A DNA stretch of 64,000 nucleotides from Klebsiella planticola ATCC 33531 (GCF_000735435.1 NZ_JMPP01000028.1:114313-178312); one strand, 5' to 3'. Positions 49,853 through 62,451 are shown, numbered from the stretch's first letter. The notes: a model not told the origin generated them from the sequence alone. Numbers and translations are program-made.

Positions 49853-51436
49853 ATGAAAACACGTAAAATCGGTTTAGTTAATTATCTGGCCTATGGCTCG
49901 GGCGACTTCCTTGGCGCCGGGACAACCGCACTGACCGCGGCCTGGCTACTCTACTTCTACACCACCTTCTGCGGCCTTTCCCCCATTGAAGCAACATTGA
50001 TTTTTGCCACGGCAAGGGTGCTGGACGCGGTGATCAGCCCGCTGATGGGCTTTCTGACCGATAACTTCGGCACAACGTGGCTCGGCAAACGCTTTGGCCG
50101 ACGTAAATTCTTTATTCTGCTCGGCATCCCCTGCGTGTTCAGCTACTCCATCATGTGGGTTGGCGATATGGGATTCTGGTATTACCTGCTCACCTATCTG
50201 CTGTTCGATATCGTCTACACCATGATTCTGGTGCCGTATGAAACGCTGGTACCGGAAATGACGGATGATTTTAAACAAAAAACCAAATTCTCCGGCGCGC
50301 GTATTTCGATGGCGCAGATGTCGGCCATTCTGGCGTCATTCCTGCCGGGCATTCTGCTGACCCAGTTTGGAAAGGACAATGCGGTTTCCTTTTTCTACGC
50401 AAGTCTCGTGTTCTCCGTGCTGTGCGCGCTGATGCTGACTTTCGTCTGGTTCTTTACCTGGGAACGTCCGCGGGAAGAGTGGTCGGAGGCCGCACTGCGG
50501 GCGGAAGAAGAGAAGCGCCATTTGTCTCTGGCTCAGAGCCTCAACCGCCTGTTTATTGAGCTGAGTTCGACGCTGCGGATTAAGATTTTCCGCCAGCACC
50601 TGGGGATGTACCTTGGCGGCTATATCGCCCAGGACGTCTTTAATGCCGTTTTTACCTACTACGTGGTGTTTGTGCTGATGCAGGAGGCCTCAATGGCGTC
50701 CAACCTGCTGGGCACGATGGCTATCTTCCAGTTTATTGCCGTTATCGCCATGATTCCGCTCTGTATTCGCTTCGGGCCCGCCCCTTCCTATCGTATGGTG
50801 GTGGTGCTATTTGGTCTGAGCTCATTGTCCTACGCGATTCTCTATTACGCCGGGCTGAGCGATGTCTACTCGCTGCTGCTGTTGGTCTCTGCCATCGCGG
50901 GACTGGGTCGTGGCGGAATCAACTACGTGCCATGGAATACCTACACCTATATCGCGGATGTGGATGAGGTCATTACCGGACAACGCCGGGAAGGGATTTT
51001 TGCCGGCATTATGACCCTGACGCGCAAAGCCTCTCAGGCCGGTGCGGTTATGCTGGTGGGCATTATTATGCAGCTCTCCGGGTTTGTTTCCGGGCAGAAG
51101 ACCCAGCCCTATGAAGTGAGCCATACCATCCTGTTAATACTAAGCGTAGGCACGCTGTTGGTGCTGGCCTGCGGTTTCCTGGTCTCCCTGCGCTTCAAGC
51201 TCAATCTTGCCACGCATAGCGTGCTGCGGGCGGAGACGCTCAAAATGCGTCGGGCGGGCTGCGCACAGCCAGAGCTGACGACAGCGGAAGATCGCGCGGT
51301 GGTTGAGATGCTGGCCGGCATGCCGTACGACACGCTGTGGGGAAATAACAATATTGGTTATCTGAACCGCAACAAACCTGCCGCGCCATCGCTGAAGCAG
51401 GGTGCTGAAATGAAATCGACATACAACAGAGGGTAG
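49853..51436 (+). CDS. rhiT: GPH-family oligoglycuronide symporter (RhiT-like)
   Basis: This 527-residue 12-TM symporter of the glycoside-pentoside-hexuronide family has AAWLLYFYTTFCGLSPIEATL, MGFLTDNFG, LGKRFGRRKFF and VPYETLVPEMTDDF, the same blocks as the symporter at 39727. It is in an operon, 4 nt from a GH105 unsaturated glycuronyl hydrolase. In Dickeya the pair rhiT-rhiN imports and cleaves unsaturated rhamnogalacturonan disaccharides, the basis for the symbol. The cargo could equally be another unsaturated uronide. Occupies the E. coli flhDC-flhE locus. Confidence 0.78.
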   Translation: MKTRKIGLVNYLAYGSGDFLGAGTTALTAAWLLYFYTTFCGLSPIEATLIFATARVLDAVISPLMGFLTDNFGTTWLGKRFGRRKFFILLGIPCVFSYSIMWVGDMGFWYYLLTYLLFDIVYTMILVPYETLVPEMTDDFKQKTKFSGARISMAQMSAILASFLPGILLTQFGKDNAVSFFYASLVFSVLCALMLTFVWFFTWERPREEWSEAALRAEEEKRHLSLAQSLNRLFIELSSTLRIKIFRQHLGMYLGGYIAQDVFNAVFTYYVVFVLMQEASMASNLLGTMAIFQFIAVIAMIPLCIRFGPAPSYRMVVVLFGLSSLSYAILYYAGLSDVYSLLLLVSAIAGLGRGGINYVPWNTYTYIADVDEVITGQRREGIFAGIMTLTRKASQAGAVMLVGIIMQLSGFVSGQKTQPYEVSHTILLILSVGTLLVLACGFLVSLRFKLNLATHSVLRAETLKMRRAGCAQPELTTAEDRAVVEMLAGMPYDTLWGNNNIGYLNRNKPAAPSLKQGAEMKSTYNRG

Positions 51437-51440
51437 AGAG

Positions 51441-52580
51441 ATGAAGGTGTGGCCTGTCAAACATAGCCCGTTACTGCGTCAGCCGGCGCATTTTATCAGC
51501 CGCCATGAACTGCAGTCGCTGATCGAAAAAGTGACCCATAATCTGGTCAATATTCGGGATGACGCGGGGACGTTTCTGCTGCGGCTGGACGACGGGCGGG
51601 TCATTGATACCAAAGGGTGGGCCGGTTGGGAGTGGACGCATGGCGTAGGTTTGTACGGTATTCATCAGTACTACCAGCAGACCGGAGATGCGGCGATGCG
51701 CGATATTATCGACAGCTGGTTTGCCGACCGCTTCGCCGAAGGGGCGACCACGAAAAACGTGAATACTATGGCGCCATTCCTGACGCTGGCCTGGCGCTAT
51801 GAAGAGACCGGGAGAGCGGAATATCTGCCCTGGCTCGAGAGCTGGGCGGAGTGGGCGATGCATGAGATGCCGCGCACGGAGCATGGGGGAATGCAGCACA
51901 TCACGCTGGCGGAAGAGAACCATCAGCAGATGTGGGACGATACGCTGATGATGACCGTACTGCCGCTGGCTAAAATCGGAAAATTGCTCAATCGTCCGCA
52001 GTATGTGGAAGAGGCGGTGTATCAGTTTTTACTTCACGTTCAGAACCTGATGGATAGGGAAACCGGGCTGTGGTTTCACGGCTGGAGCTATGACGGTCAG
52101 CATAACTTCGCCCGCGCTCGCTGGGCACGGGGTAACAGCTGGCTGACGATGGTGATCCCCGATTTCCTGGAACTGGTTGATTTACCTGAGCACAGCGCGG
52201 TCAGACGCTATTTGATCCAGGTGCTGAACGCGCAAATTGCCGCGCTGGCAAAATGTCAGGATGACAGCGGCCTGTGGCATACGCTGCTGGACGATCCGCA
52301 CTCGTACCTGGAAGCATCGGCCACCGCCGGATTTGCCTATGGCATTCTGAAAGCGGTGCGTAAGCGCTATGTTGCTGCGGAGTATGCCGAGGTGGCGGAG
52401 AAGGCGATTCGCGGGGTGGTGGAAAATATCTCCCCGGAAGGCGAGCTGTTGCAGACCTCGTTTGGTACCGGGATGGGCGGCAATCTCGATTTTTATCGTG
52501 AGATCCCGCTGACCTCGATGCCGTATGGTCAGGCAATGGCGATCCTGTGTCTGACGGAGTATTTGCGCAAATACTTCTAA
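51441..52580 (+). CDS. rhiN: GH105 unsaturated rhamnogalacturonyl hydrolase (RhiN/YteR-like)
   Basis: This 379-residue (alpha/alpha)6-barrel hydrolase has GWEWTHGVGLYGIHQYYQQT (helix 1-2), MWDDTLMMTVLPLAKIGK with the catalytic Asp at 166/167, WFHGWSYDGQHNFARARWARGNSW and GFAYGILKAVRKRY, typical of YteR/YesR. GH105 enzymes hydrate the double bond of delta-4,5-unsaturated galacturonyl residues, releasing 5-keto-4-deoxyuronate. There is no signal peptide, so it acts in the cytosol after uptake by the upstream symporter. The start follows GGTAGAGAG, 4 nt after that gene. Confidence 0.85.
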   Translation: MKVWPVKHSPLLRQPAHFISRHELQSLIEKVTHNLVNIRDDAGTFLLRLDDGRVIDTKGWAGWEWTHGVGLYGIHQYYQQTGDAAMRDIIDSWFADRFAEGATTKNVNTMAPFLTLAWRYEETGRAEYLPWLESWAEWAMHEMPRTEHGGMQHITLAEENHQQMWDDTLMMTVLPLAKIGKLLNRPQYVEEAVYQFLLHVQNLMDRETGLWFHGWSYDGQHNFARARWARGNSWLTMVIPDFLELVDLPEHSAVRRYLIQVLNAQIAALAKCQDDSGLWHTLLDDPHSYLEASATAGFAYGILKAVRKRYVAAEYAEVAEKAIRGVVENISPEGELLQTSFGTGMGGNLDFYREIPLTSMPYGQAMAILCLTEYLRKYF

Positions 52581-52600
52581 GACAGGATTTGATCGTCCTT

Positions 52601-52666
52601 GCAGGCCTGAAAAGCGCAGCGCCATCAGGCATTTCCCTGGCGGCGCACGGTTTGCCGGGGTGACAA
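52601..52666. repeat. REP-like element, copy 1
   Basis: Two hairpins in tandem: CCTGA...TCAGG (52606-52629) and CCCTGGCGGC...TTGCCGGGG (52635-52660). Nearly the same 60-bp unit recurs at 52748-52810. The pair resembles Klebsiella REP/BIME sequences. Confidence 0.75.
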
Positions 52667-52676
52667 AACCGCATAC

Positions 52677-52701
52677 AAAAACCCGGCCATGGCCGGGTTT
52701 T
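52677..52701. terminator. Symmetric terminator between rhiN and argS
   Basis: AAAAACCCGGCC then AT then GGCCGGGTTTT (stem 52681-52688 / 52691-52698) with A-run before and T-run after; works on either strand. Confidence 0.8.
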
Positions 52702-52747
52702 GCTCTTAGCGACGTTCGACGGCGTCGATGCCAGGTGAAACGATTGC

Positions 52748-52810
52748 AGACCTGATAAGCGCAGCGCCATCAGGTAATTCCCCGGCGGCGCGCGGCTTGC
52801 CGGGGCAACA
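52748..52810. repeat. REP-like element, copy 2
   Basis: Second copy of the two-hairpin unit (CCTGATAAGCGCAGCGCCATCAGG at 52751-52774 split as stem CCTGA/TCAGG, and CCCCGGCGGC...GCCGGGG at 52780-52805), directly after the argS stop on the minus strand. Confidence 0.75.
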
Positions 52811-52825
52811 AATCACCCGTCTGAC

Positions 52826-54559
52826 TTACATCCGCTCGACGGTTTCAATACCCAACGTATCCAGGCCCTGTTTCAGGGTTCTGGCCGTCAGCTGCGCCAG
52901 CTTCAGACGGCTGTTGCGTGCGGTATCGCTCTCGGCGGTGATAATCGGGCAATGCTCGTAGAAACCGGAGAACAGGCCGGCCAGATCGTAGAGATAGGCG
53001 CACATGACGTGCGGCGTTCCTTCACGGGCCACAACGGTCAGCGTCTCTTCGAACTGCAGCAGGCGCGCGGCCAGCTGCGCTTCACGCGCTTCGGTAATGA
53101 TCACCGGCGCCGCAGCCAGCGCCTGCTCGTCAACTTCCGCTTTACGGAAGACGGACAGCACGCGGGTATAGGCATACTGCATATACGGCGCGGTGTTGCC
53201 TTCGAACGCCAGCATGTTATCCCAGTCAAATACGTAGTCGGTGGTGCGGTTTTTGGACAGATCGGCATACTTCACTGCGCCAATACCGACCGCATTGGCC
53301 AGCTGTTCCAGCTCATCGGCAGGCATGTCCGGATTCTTCTCGGCCACCAGGCGGCGCGCGCGCTCCAGCGCTTCATCCAGCAGATCCGCCAGCTTCACGG
53401 TACCCCCGGCGCGAGTTTTGAACGGCTTACCATCTTTGCCCAGCATCATGCCGAACATGTGATGTTCCAGCGGCACGGATTCCGGCACATAGCCCGCTTT
53501 ACGCACGATCGTCCACGCCTGCATCAGGTGCTGGTGCTGACGGGAATCGATGTAGTAGAGCACCCGGTCGGCGTGCAGCGTTTCATAACGATACTTCGCA
53601 CAGGCGATATCGGTCGTGGTGTAGAGGTAGCCGCCATCCTTTTTCTGGATGATGACGCCCATCGGTTCGCCTTCCTTGTTTTTATACTCATCAAGGAACA
53701 CCACGGTTGCGCCTTCGCTCTCGACGGCCAGACCTTTAGCTTTCAGATCGGCAACAATGCCTGGCAGCATCGGGTTATACAGGCTTTCACCCATTACGTC
53801 ATCGCGGGTCAGGGTGACGTTCAGACGATCGTAGGTAATCTGGTTTTGGGTCATGGTGATGTCAACCAGCTTGCGCCACATCTCCAGGAAGTAAGTATCG
53901 CCGCCCTGCAGTTTTACTACGTAGTTACGGGCGCGTTCGGCAAAGACTTCATCTTCGTCATAATGCTTTTTGGCATCGCGGTAGAAGCCTTCGAGATCGG
54001 ACAGCGCCATTTCACCGGCGTTTTCCTGCTGCTGTTTTTCCAGCCAGGCGATCAGCATACCGAACTGAGTGCCCCAGTCGCCCACGTGGTTCGCGCGGAT
54101 CACCTTATGACCGAGGAACTCAAGCGTACGGACGGCAGCGTCACCGATGATGGTGGAACGCAGATGGCCGACGTGCATCTCTTTGGCGACATTCGGCGCG
54201 GAGTAGTCAACGACGATAGTTTGCGCCTGCGGCCGGGCGACGCCCAGACGCTCTGACGCCAGCGCGCTGTTCACATTTTCCGCTAAAAAGGCCGGATCGA
54301 GGAAAATATTGATAAAGCCGGGCCCGGCGATTTCAACCTTGTTAGCAATCCCGTTAAGGTCGAGATGAGACAGTACCTGCTCTGCGAGTTGTCGCGGCGC
54401 CATACCCAGCTTTTTCGCTACTGCCATCACGCCGTTGGCCTGATAGTCGCCGAACTGGATTTTTGCTGACTGGCGGACCTGAGGTTCGCAATCGGCAGGC
54501 GCACCTGCCGCGATCAGGGCCTGGCTGACTTTTTCTGAGAGAAGAGCCTGAATATTCAC
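52826..54559 (-). CDS. argS: Arginyl-tRNA synthetase
   Basis: This 577-residue class I synthetase, the E. coli length, charges tRNA-Arg. It shows the N-terminal Add-1 domain, the HIGH-type HVGH in [17 protein letters not shown], an atypical KMSKS region ([17 protein letters not shown]) and the C-terminal DALR anticodon domain ending GIETVERM. The gene ends beside a REP element, beyond which a diverged copy of its last codons is visible at 52706-52735. Confidence 0.97.
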   Translation of the reverse strand: MNIQALLSEKVSQALIAAGAPADCEPQVRQSAKIQFGDYQANGVMAVAKKLGMAPRQLAEQVLSHLDLNGIANKVEIAGPGFINIFLDPAFLAENVNSALASERLGVARPQAQTIVVDYSAPNVAKEMHVGHLRSTIIGDAAVRTLEFLGHKVIRANHVGDWGTQFGMLIAWLEKQQQENAGEMALSDLEGFYRDAKKHYDEDEVFAERARNYVVKLQGGDTYFLEMWRKLVDITMTQNQITYDRLNVTLTRDDVMGESLYNPMLPGIVADLKAKGLAVESEGATVVFLDEYKNKEGEPMGVIIQKKDGGYLYTTTDIACAKYRYETLHADRVLYYIDSRQHQHLMQAWTIVRKAGYVPESVPLEHHMFGMMLGKDGKPFKTRAGGTVKLADLLDEALERARRLVAEKNPDMPADELEQLANAVGIGAVKYADLSKNRTTDYVFDWDNMLAFEGNTAPYMQYAYTRVLSVFRKAEVDEQALAAAPVIITEAREAQLAARLLQFEETLTVVAREGTPHVMCAYLYDLAGLFSGFYEHCPIITAESDTARNSRLKLAQLTARTLKQGLDTLGIETVERM

Positions 54560-54789
54560 CGGAATACCTTACGTTTAAGGCGCTATAACCCCTGCGGGGC
54601 GGCGCCGGAATGTGGACAAATTAGGGCAGGAGTATACTGCATTTGCGCCCATGCGTCAGCACCGCGCGCGCGTTGCCGGGCGGCACGCTTAATGAATAGC
54701 CACTCGACGAACCCGACAGAAGATTCCCGGTTGGTCGCCGCCGGGAAACGCGATAAATTACCCCCCTTTGACCTGCATTGAGGTGCAAT

Positions 54790-55359
54790 ATGGCAAACTG
54801 GCAGCAAATTGATGAGCTTAACGATATTTCCGCGGATCTGCCGCGTTTCACCGACGCGTTAAGCGGTCTGGCCAGGCGACTTGGGTTGGATATCGCCCCG
54901 CTGGATGCCGACCATATTTCCCTGCGCTGTCACCAAAACGCCACGGCGGAGCGCTGGCGTCGCGGTTTTGAACAATGCGGCACGTTGCTGTCGGAAAACA
55001 CCATCAACGGTCGACCTATCTGCCTGTTCAAACTGGATGAGCCGGTTGCGGTGGCCCACTGGCGTTTCAGCGTGGTTGAGCTGCCGTGGCCGGGTGAAAA
55101 GCGCTATCCGCATGAAGGATGGGAGCACGTTGAAATCGTGCTGCCGGGGGAGGCGGATGCGCTCAATGCTCGTGCGCTGGCGCTGCTGTCTGATGAGGGG
55201 TTAAGTCAGCCGGGGATTTTTGTCAAAACCAGCTCGCCGAAAGGGGAGCGCGAACGGCTGCCAAACCCGACCCTGGCGGTGACGGACGGCAGCGTCACGA
55301 TTAAATTTCACCCGTGGTCAATTGAGCAAATTGTCGCCAGCGAACAATCTGATGCGTAA
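54790..55359 (+). CDS. yecM: VOC-superfamily metal-binding protein YecM
   Basis: This 189-residue protein starts MANWQQIDEL behind GAGGTG. The conserved DADHISLRC, RPICLFKLDEP, GWEHVEIVLPG and IKFHPWSIEQIV match YecM, a vicinal-oxygen-chelate fold protein whose structure is known but whose substrate is not. Metal ligands probably include His in DHISLR and WEHVE. Confidence 0.92.
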   Translation: MANWQQIDELNDISADLPRFTDALSGLARRLGLDIAPLDADHISLRCHQNATAERWRRGFEQCGTLLSENTINGRPICLFKLDEPVAVAHWRFSVVELPWPGEKRYPHEGWEHVEIVLPGEADALNARALALLSDEGLSQPGIFVKTSSPKGERERLPNPTLAVTDGSVTIKFHPWSIEQIVASEQSDA

Positions 55360-55434
55360 CAGTGTGAAGCGACGCGGTTTTTGAACGGATAAATCATGAC
55401 ATGCTGTGTTGCCCGCAGCGTAAAGGAGAAGGAA

Positions 55435-56178
55435 ATGACGCTACTGGAAGTCTGCTGTTACAGCATGGCCTGTGCGCAAGAGGCGCAGCGCTGTGGTGCC
55501 GATCGCATTGAGCTCTGCGCCGCGCCACATGAAGGGGGATTAACCCCGTCGCTGGGTGTGCTGAAAACAGTACGCGAAACGGTGACCATTCCGGTGCATC
55601 CGATTATTCGCCCGCGCGGCGGTGATTTTTGCTACACCGAGAGCGAGTTTGCGGCGATGCTCGATGATGTGGTGACGGTCAGGGAGCTGGGTTTTCCCGG
55701 CGTGGTCATCGGCGTGTTAGATGCGGATGGTCGGGTCGATATCGCGCGCATGCAAAAAATCATGGCGGCGGCCGGTTCGCTGGCGGTCACGTTCCATCGG
55801 GCTTTTGATATGTGTGCGGATCCGTATCAGGCTTATCGCACGCTGGCCGATTCCGGCGTGGCCCGTATCCTGACATCGGGTCAGCAGGCCAGCGCGGAAA
55901 AAGGTCTTTCATTAATTACGGAACTTATTGCCCTGGGGGATACTCCAACCATTATGGCTGGTGCAGGTGTTCGAGCGGCCAACCTGGCGAAGTTTCTTCA
56001 GGCTGGCGTAAAAGAAGTCCACAGCTCAGCCGGGCACTGGGTGCCATCGCCAATGCGCTTCCGTCATTCCGGATTGTCGATGTCCGCCGATGCCGACGCA
56101 GATGAATATTCGCGCTATGCCGTTAATGGCGTAGCGGTGGCAGAAATGAAGCAAATCATTTCTGCGCAGAGAAGTTAA
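55435..56178 (+). CDS. cutC: Copper homeostasis protein CutC
   Basis: This 247-residue TIM-barrel protein has [38 protein letters not shown] and [17 protein letters not shown] signatures of CutC, associated with copper tolerance although the E. coli phenotype is debated and partly attributed to the neighbouring sRNA MicL in that species. ATG 55435 follows AAAGGAGAAGGA; the earlier in-frame ATG 55396 lacks a site. A terminator follows. Confidence 0.93.
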   Translation: MTLLEVCCYSMACAQEAQRCGADRIELCAAPHEGGLTPSLGVLKTVRETVTIPVHPIIRPRGGDFCYTESEFAAMLDDVVTVRELGFPGVVIGVLDADGRVDIARMQKIMAAAGSLAVTFHRAFDMCADPYQAYRTLADSGVARILTSGQQASAEKGLSLITELIALGDTPTIMAGAGVRAANLAKFLQAGVKEVHSSAGHWVPSPMRFRHSGLSMSADADADEYSRYAVNGVAVAEMKQIISAQRS

Positions 56179-56227
56179 ACCGTTTTTTGCTGCACATCAT
56201 GTCGCCCAATATGATGATTGCCCGTAC

Positions 56228-56262
56228 CAGGCCCCTGCAATTTCAACAGGGGTCTTTTTTTG
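56228..56262 (+). terminator. Terminator after cutC
   Basis: GCCCCTG pairs with CAGGGGT around loop CAATTTCAA, followed by TTTTTTT at about 56254-56261. In E. coli the cutC 3' end gives the sRNA MicL; I could not recognise MicL here with confidence. Confidence 0.75.
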
Positions 56263-56266
56263 ACCT

Positions 56267-58059
<1,793 letters not shown>

Positions 58060-58455
58060 CTAATGTAAGGAGAAAACCAACTCCCAGGGCATATACCACA
58101 GATTCGCGAGCACCATCAGCAACAGGGCGCACCAGGTGGCGCTCATTCCGGAGCGACGCCAGCTGAAAAGCCGGTGGTGAAAACCGTAGGAGTGCATCAG
58201 TCGTCCGGCAATCAGCAAGATACCGCAGACGTGCACCATCCAGTTCTGCGCGCCATTCATCTCCATAAACAGCAGCAGGATGATGCCAATGGGGACATAC
58301 TCAACGGCGTTGCCGTGCACGCGGATAGCAACCTGTAGTTCGCTAAACCCTCCGTCACCATACCCGACGTGGTATTGCGTGCGCAGACGTACAACATCAA
58401 AAGAAAATTTAATTAGCAATAACGCACCCAACACCGCGTACAGCGCGCTGACCAT
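58060..58455 (-). CDS. yecN: MAPEG-family membrane protein YecN
   Basis: This 131-residue, four-helix MAPEG-type protein has RVHGNAVEYVPIGIILLLFM, in which the RxHGNxxEyxP motif is diagnostic. Eukaryotic relatives are glutathione transferases of the membrane; YecN has no assigned reaction. In E. coli it is also next to cmoA. Confidence 0.92.
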   Translation of the reverse strand: MVSALYAVLGALLLIKFSFDVVRLRTQYHVGYGDGGFSELQVAIRVHGNAVEYVPIGIILLLFMEMNGAQNWMVHVCGILLIAGRLMHSYGFHHRLFSWRRSGMSATWCALLLMVLANLWYMPWELVFSLH

Positions 58456-58508
58456 ACAAAAAACTCCCTTTCACTCTTTGAGATGGCTCCGATTAGCATA
58501 GCAGGATA

Positions 58509-59327
58509 TCAGAAAAGCGCGGTTTGCTGCGGAATTGACGGTGCGCTCCCGACCTCTGGCATCACCCGGCGTAAATCTTCCCAAAGCGTGCTGACCAGCT
58601 CCGGGGCCTGTGCGATGTCCGGGGTGTGGAGAAATAAATAGGGCGTTGTCGACTGACGCCATTTGGCTAAGGTCTGCAGCCAGACGCCAAACAGCCGGTG
58701 ATTGTGGACCATGTCATCGCTGCCGATAAAGCGAACCAGCGGATTCCCCGCCGTGACCACGGCATGAACCGGAAGCTTGGGTTTTTTACGCTGGGCGTCG
58801 ATCATGGCCGGATTTCGCGCGACGGCGCTATGCACCGGGCGGCTGTCGAGGATGGCGCGATTCACGTTACGCTGATGCAGCCCGCGATTGAGCGCCTTTT
58901 CGGCGTCCCCTTTGGCGAAAAACTCCGGATGCCGCACTTCGACGCCATAGGTGAATGAGGTCGGCAGAGTATCGAGAAAGTGCCACAGGGCAGGGAGGTC
59001 GCCGGGGCCAAAGGTGGCGGGCAGCTGCAGCCAGTACTGGCCAATACGCGTTTCCAGCGGCGCCAGACGAGTAAAAAACTCGTGGCTCAAGTCGTCGCAA
59101 TGGCGCAGGGCGGCCTGATGCGAAATGGTGGCCGGGAATTTAAAGCAGAAGCGAAAATTATCGTGGGTTTGCTCATACCAGCGGGCGACGATTTCCGCCT
59201 TCGGCAGGGCGTAAAGGGTGGTATTGCCCTCTACGCAGTTAAAATGGCGAGCATACTCTTCAAGGCTGGTGATGCCCAGACGCACCCACTTCGGGTGCGA
59301 CCATTGCGGGAGCCCGATATAAATCAT
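58509..59327 (-). CDS. yecE: DUF72 family protein YecE
   Basis: This 272-residue TIM-barrel-like DUF72 protein starts [45 protein letters not shown] and [10 protein letters not shown] are family signatures. Function unknown. Its start overlaps the yecD stop by 4 nt, so the two are translationally coupled, as in E. coli. Confidence 0.93.
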   Translation of the reverse strand: MIYIGLPQWSHPKWVRLGITSLEEYARHFNCVEGNTTLYALPKAEIVARWYEQTHDNFRFCFKFPATISHQAALRHCDDLSHEFFTRLAPLETRIGQYWLQLPATFGPGDLPALWHFLDTLPTSFTYGVEVRHPEFFAKGDAEKALNRGLHQRNVNRAILDSRPVHSAVARNPAMIDAQRKKPKLPVHAVVTAGNPLVRFIGSDDMVHNHRLFGVWLQTLAKWRQSTTPYLFLHTPDIAQAPELVSTLWEDLRRVMPEVGSAPSIPQQTALF

Positions 59328-59890
59328 AAGGCGGAGAGAACGTCCTCGGTGCTGCGCACGCGGGCGATGCGCGGGAAAATATGGGTCATGCTGCCCTGGT
59401 GCTGCTCGGCTGAGGCGGCGCTGCAGGCGTCTTCGACGATAACCAGGTTGAAGCCCAGCTCCCAGGCATTACGCGCGGTGGATTCAACGCCGATGTTGGT
59501 GGAGATGCCGCAGAGAATAATGGTATCAATACCGCGACGGCGTAGCTGCAGTTCGAGGTCGGTACCATAGAAGGCGCCCCACTGGCGTTTGGTGACTTCG
59601 ATATCGCCGTCCTGTTTACCCAGCGCCTGCGGCCAGGCCCACCAGTTGTCCGGCAGGGCGTGCCCGCCGGCCTGCGCGTCAACCGGCTGTTTCAGCGCTT
59701 CGGCAAAATCAGCGGACCAGCCGACGCGGACCATGATGACCGGCGAGCCTTGTTGACGGCACTTTTCGGCCAGACGGGCTGCGCGCGTTACCACGTCATC
59801 GGCACGATGCGGCCCGCCGGCGAAGGGCAAAATACCCTCTTGCAGATCGATGACAACGAGCGCAGTTTTTTTCGCATTGAGTTCTAACAT
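59324..59890 (-). CDS. yecD: Isochorismatase-family hydrolase YecD
   Basis: This 188-residue cysteine hydrolase of the isochorismatase superfamily has the triad Asp in [10 protein letters not shown], Lys in [10 protein letters not shown] and nucleophilic Cys in [19 protein letters not shown]. Relatives hydrolyse isochorismate, nicotinamide or ureidoacrylate; the substrate of YecD is unknown. It is divergent from aspS. Confidence 0.93.
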   Translation of the reverse strand: MLELNAKKTALVVIDLQEGILPFAGGPHRADDVVTRAARLAEKCRQQGSPVIMVRVGWSADFAEALKQPVDAQAGGHALPDNWWAWPQALGKQDGDIEVTKRQWGAFYGTDLELQLRRRGIDTIILCGISTNIGVESTARNAWELGFNLVIVEDACSAASAEQHQGSMTHIFPRIARVRSTEDVLSAL

Positions 59891-60157
59891 GGTATCCCCG
59901 TATCTTCTTCTGTGGTTTGACCGTTACAATACCGTTGCCGATCCGGCTCATGGGTAACAATTTTTGTTAATTTTTGTGAGCACAGGCAATAAGCGTACAG
60001 CAAAGCAACGTACAAACTGCATCGGGCTTATCGTGCGGCGGAAATTCTATTATAATGGCCGCCTTTTTTCATTCAGTTGTGACATTCAGCTAAAGCTGCG
60101 ACTCCGTCGCCTGCGAGGCAGGCACAATCCGCCTGCGGCTAAGTTAAGGGATATCTC

Positions 60158-61945
60158 ATGCGTACAGAATATTGCGGACAGCTACGTCTGTCCCACGTGG
60201 GGCAGCAGGTGACTCTGTGTGGTTGGGTCAACCGTCGTCGTGATCTTGGTAGCCTTATCTTCATTGATATGCGTGACCGCGAAGGCATCGTGCAGGTGTT
60301 TTTCGATCCGGATCGTGCGGAGGCGTTAAAGCTGGCTTCCGAACTGCGCAATGAGTTTTGCATCCAAATCACCGGTACCGTACGCGCGCGCGACGAAAAA
60401 AACGTCAACAGCGAGATGGCCACCGGCGACATCGAAGTGCTGGCCTCTTCGCTGACGATCATCAACCGTGCAGAAGCGCTGCCGCTTGACTCCAATCACG
60501 TCAACACCGAAGAAGCGCGACTGAAATACCGTTACCTGGACCTGCGTCGTCCGGAAATGGCTCAGCGCCTGAAAACCCGTGCGAAAATCACCAGCTTCGT
60601 GCGCCGCTTTATGGACGATCACGGTTTCCTCGATATCGAAACCCCGATGCTGACCAAAGCGACCCCGGAAGGTGCGCGTGACTATCTGGTTCCGAGCCGC
60701 GTGCACAAAGGCAAATTCTACGCGCTGCCGCAGTCTCCTCAGCTGTTTAAACAGCTGCTGATGATGTCCGGTTTTGACCGTTACTATCAGATAGTTAAAT
60801 GCTTCCGTGACGAAGACCTGCGTGCAGATCGCCAGCCGGAATTCACCCAGATCGATGTGGAAACCTCCTTTATGACCGCGCCGCAGGTGCGTGAAGTCAT
60901 GGAAGAGCTGGTTCACAAACTGTGGCTGGACGTGAAGGGCGTCGATCTGGGCAAATTCCCGGTGATGACCTTTGCGGAAGCCGAGCGCCGCTTCGGTTCT
61001 GATAAGCCGGATCTGCGTAACCCGATGGAGCTGGTCGATATTGCCGACCTGGTGAAGGCTGTGGAGTTTGCCGTCTTCTCCGGCCCGGCCAATGATGCCA
61101 AAGGGCGCGTCGCTGCGCTGCGCGTGCCGGGTGGCGCTGCGCTGACCCGTAAACAAATTGATGAGTATGGCAAGTTCGTGCAGATCTATGGCGCGAAAGG
61201 CCTGGCTTACATGAAAGTTAACGAGCGTGCGAAAGGTCTCGAAGGCATCAACAGCCCGGTAGCGAAATTCCTCACCGCAGAAATCGTTGAGGCGATCCTT
61301 GAGCGCACCGGCGCCCAGGATGGCGACATGATTTTCTTCGGCGCCGACAACAAGAAAGTGGTTGCCGATGCGCTGGGCGCGCTGCGTCTGAAGCTGGGTA
61401 AAGACCTGAGTCTGACCGACGAAACCAAATGGGCGCCGCTGTGGGTGATCGACTTCCCGATGTTCGAAGATGATGGTGAAGGCGGTCTGACCGCGATGCA
61501 CCACCCGTTCACGTCGCCGAAAGACATGACCGCGGAAGAGCTGAAAACCGCGCCGGAAACCGCGATCGCCAACGCCTACGATATGGTGATCAACGGTTAT
61601 GAAGTGGGCGGCGGTTCCGTCCGTATCCACAATGGCGACATGCAGCAGACGGTATTCGGCATCCTGGGCATCAACGAACAGGAACAGCGTGAAAAATTCG
61701 GCTTCCTGCTGGACGCGCTGAAATACGGTACGCCGCCGCACGCGGGTCTGGCCTTCGGTCTTGATCGTCTGACCATGCTGCTGACCGGTACCGATAATAT
61801 CCGTGACGTTATTGCCTTCCCGAAAACAACCGCCGCGGCCTGTCTGATGACCGAAGCGCCGAGCTTTGCTAACCCGACTTCCCTGGGCGAGTTAGGTATT
61901 CAGGTTGTGGCGAAAGAGACAAAAGAGTCTCCGGAGAATAAGTAA
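60158..61945 (+). CDS. aspS: Aspartyl-tRNA synthetase
   Basis: This 595-residue class IIb synthetase has the N-terminal OB-fold anticodon domain ([39 protein letters not shown]), motif 2 ([18 protein letters not shown]), the bacterial GAD insertion domain and motif 3 ([13 protein letters not shown]). It starts behind AAGGGATATCTC and leads the aspS-nudB-yebC group, separated from nudB by a single base. Confidence 0.97.
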   Translation: MRTEYCGQLRLSHVGQQVTLCGWVNRRRDLGSLIFIDMRDREGIVQVFFDPDRAEALKLASELRNEFCIQITGTVRARDEKNVNSEMATGDIEVLASSLTIINRAEALPLDSNHVNTEEARLKYRYLDLRRPEMAQRLKTRAKITSFVRRFMDDHGFLDIETPMLTKATPEGARDYLVPSRVHKGKFYALPQSPQLFKQLLMMSGFDRYYQIVKCFRDEDLRADRQPEFTQIDVETSFMTAPQVREVMEELVHKLWLDVKGVDLGKFPVMTFAEAERRFGSDKPDLRNPMELVDIADLVKAVEFAVFSGPANDAKGRVAALRVPGGAALTRKQIDEYGKFVQIYGAKGLAYMKVNERAKGLEGINSPVAKFLTAEIVEAILERTGAQDGDMIFFGADNKKVVADALGALRLKLGKDLSLTDETKWAPLWVIDFPMFEDDGEGGLTAMHHPFTSPKDMTAEELKTAPETAIANAYDMVINGYEVGGGSVRIHNGDMQQTVFGILGINEQEQREKFGFLLDALKYGTPPHAGLAFGLDRLTMLLTGTDNIRDVIAFPKTTAAACLMTEAPSFANPTSLGELGIQVVAKETKESPENK

Positions 61946-61946
61946 G

Positions 61947-62390
61947 ATGTCATTCAAGCTTCCCGTTTCCGTTCTGGTGGTCATTTATGCCGAAGATACG
62001 AAGCGGGTGCTGATGTTGCAGCGACGCGACGATCCCGCCTTCTGGCAGTCGGTAACCGGCAGCCTGGAAGCGGGGGAGACCGCAGCGCAAGCCGCCGTGC
62101 GTGAAGTAAAGGAAGAGGTCGCGATTGATGTTGCTCATGAGCAGCTGACCTTAATGGACTGTCAGCGCACGGTGGATTTCGAGATATTTTCTCATTTACG
62201 TCATCGCTACGCGCCGGGCGTTGAGCGCAATACGGAGTTTTGGTTCTGTCTTGCGCTCCCTCATGAACGCCAGATTGTCTTCACGGAACATCTGGATTAC
62301 CGCTGGGTCAATGCGGCAGACGCTGCCGCATTGACCAAGTCGTGGAGTAACCGGCAGGCGATTGAAGAATTTGTAATTAACGCCGACTAG
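61947..62390 (+). CDS. nudB: Dihydroneopterin triphosphate pyrophosphatase
   Basis: NudB removes pyrophosphate from dihydroneopterin triphosphate in folate synthesis. The 147-residue Nudix protein has the box [20 protein letters not shown]. It starts just after the aspS stop, with GGAGAATAAG as ribosome site. Sequence [20 protein letters not shown] matches E. coli NudB. Confidence 0.94.
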   Translation: MSFKLPVSVLVVIYAEDTKRVLMLQRRDDPAFWQSVTGSLEAGETAAQAAVREVKEEVAIDVAHEQLTLMDCQRTVDFEIFSHLRHRYAPGVERNTEFWFCLALPHERQIVFTEHLDYRWVNAADAAALTKSWSNRQAIEEFVINAD

Positions 62391-62451
62391 TCTTCCCAGC
62401 CGTTTGCAGGTCGAAAGGCTGTGGGAAGCAGGCATTTTTGGAGAGTTTTTT

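Noticed and set aside
52952..54256. 434-codon open frame opposite argS
   Set aside because: It lies wholly antisense to a full-length, motif-complete argS. Long antisense frames are expected in GC-rich genes, and the product shows no recognisable family features.
60326..61741. 471-codon open frame opposite aspS
   Set aside because: It mirrors the codon structure of aspS; there is no ribosome site and no family motif.
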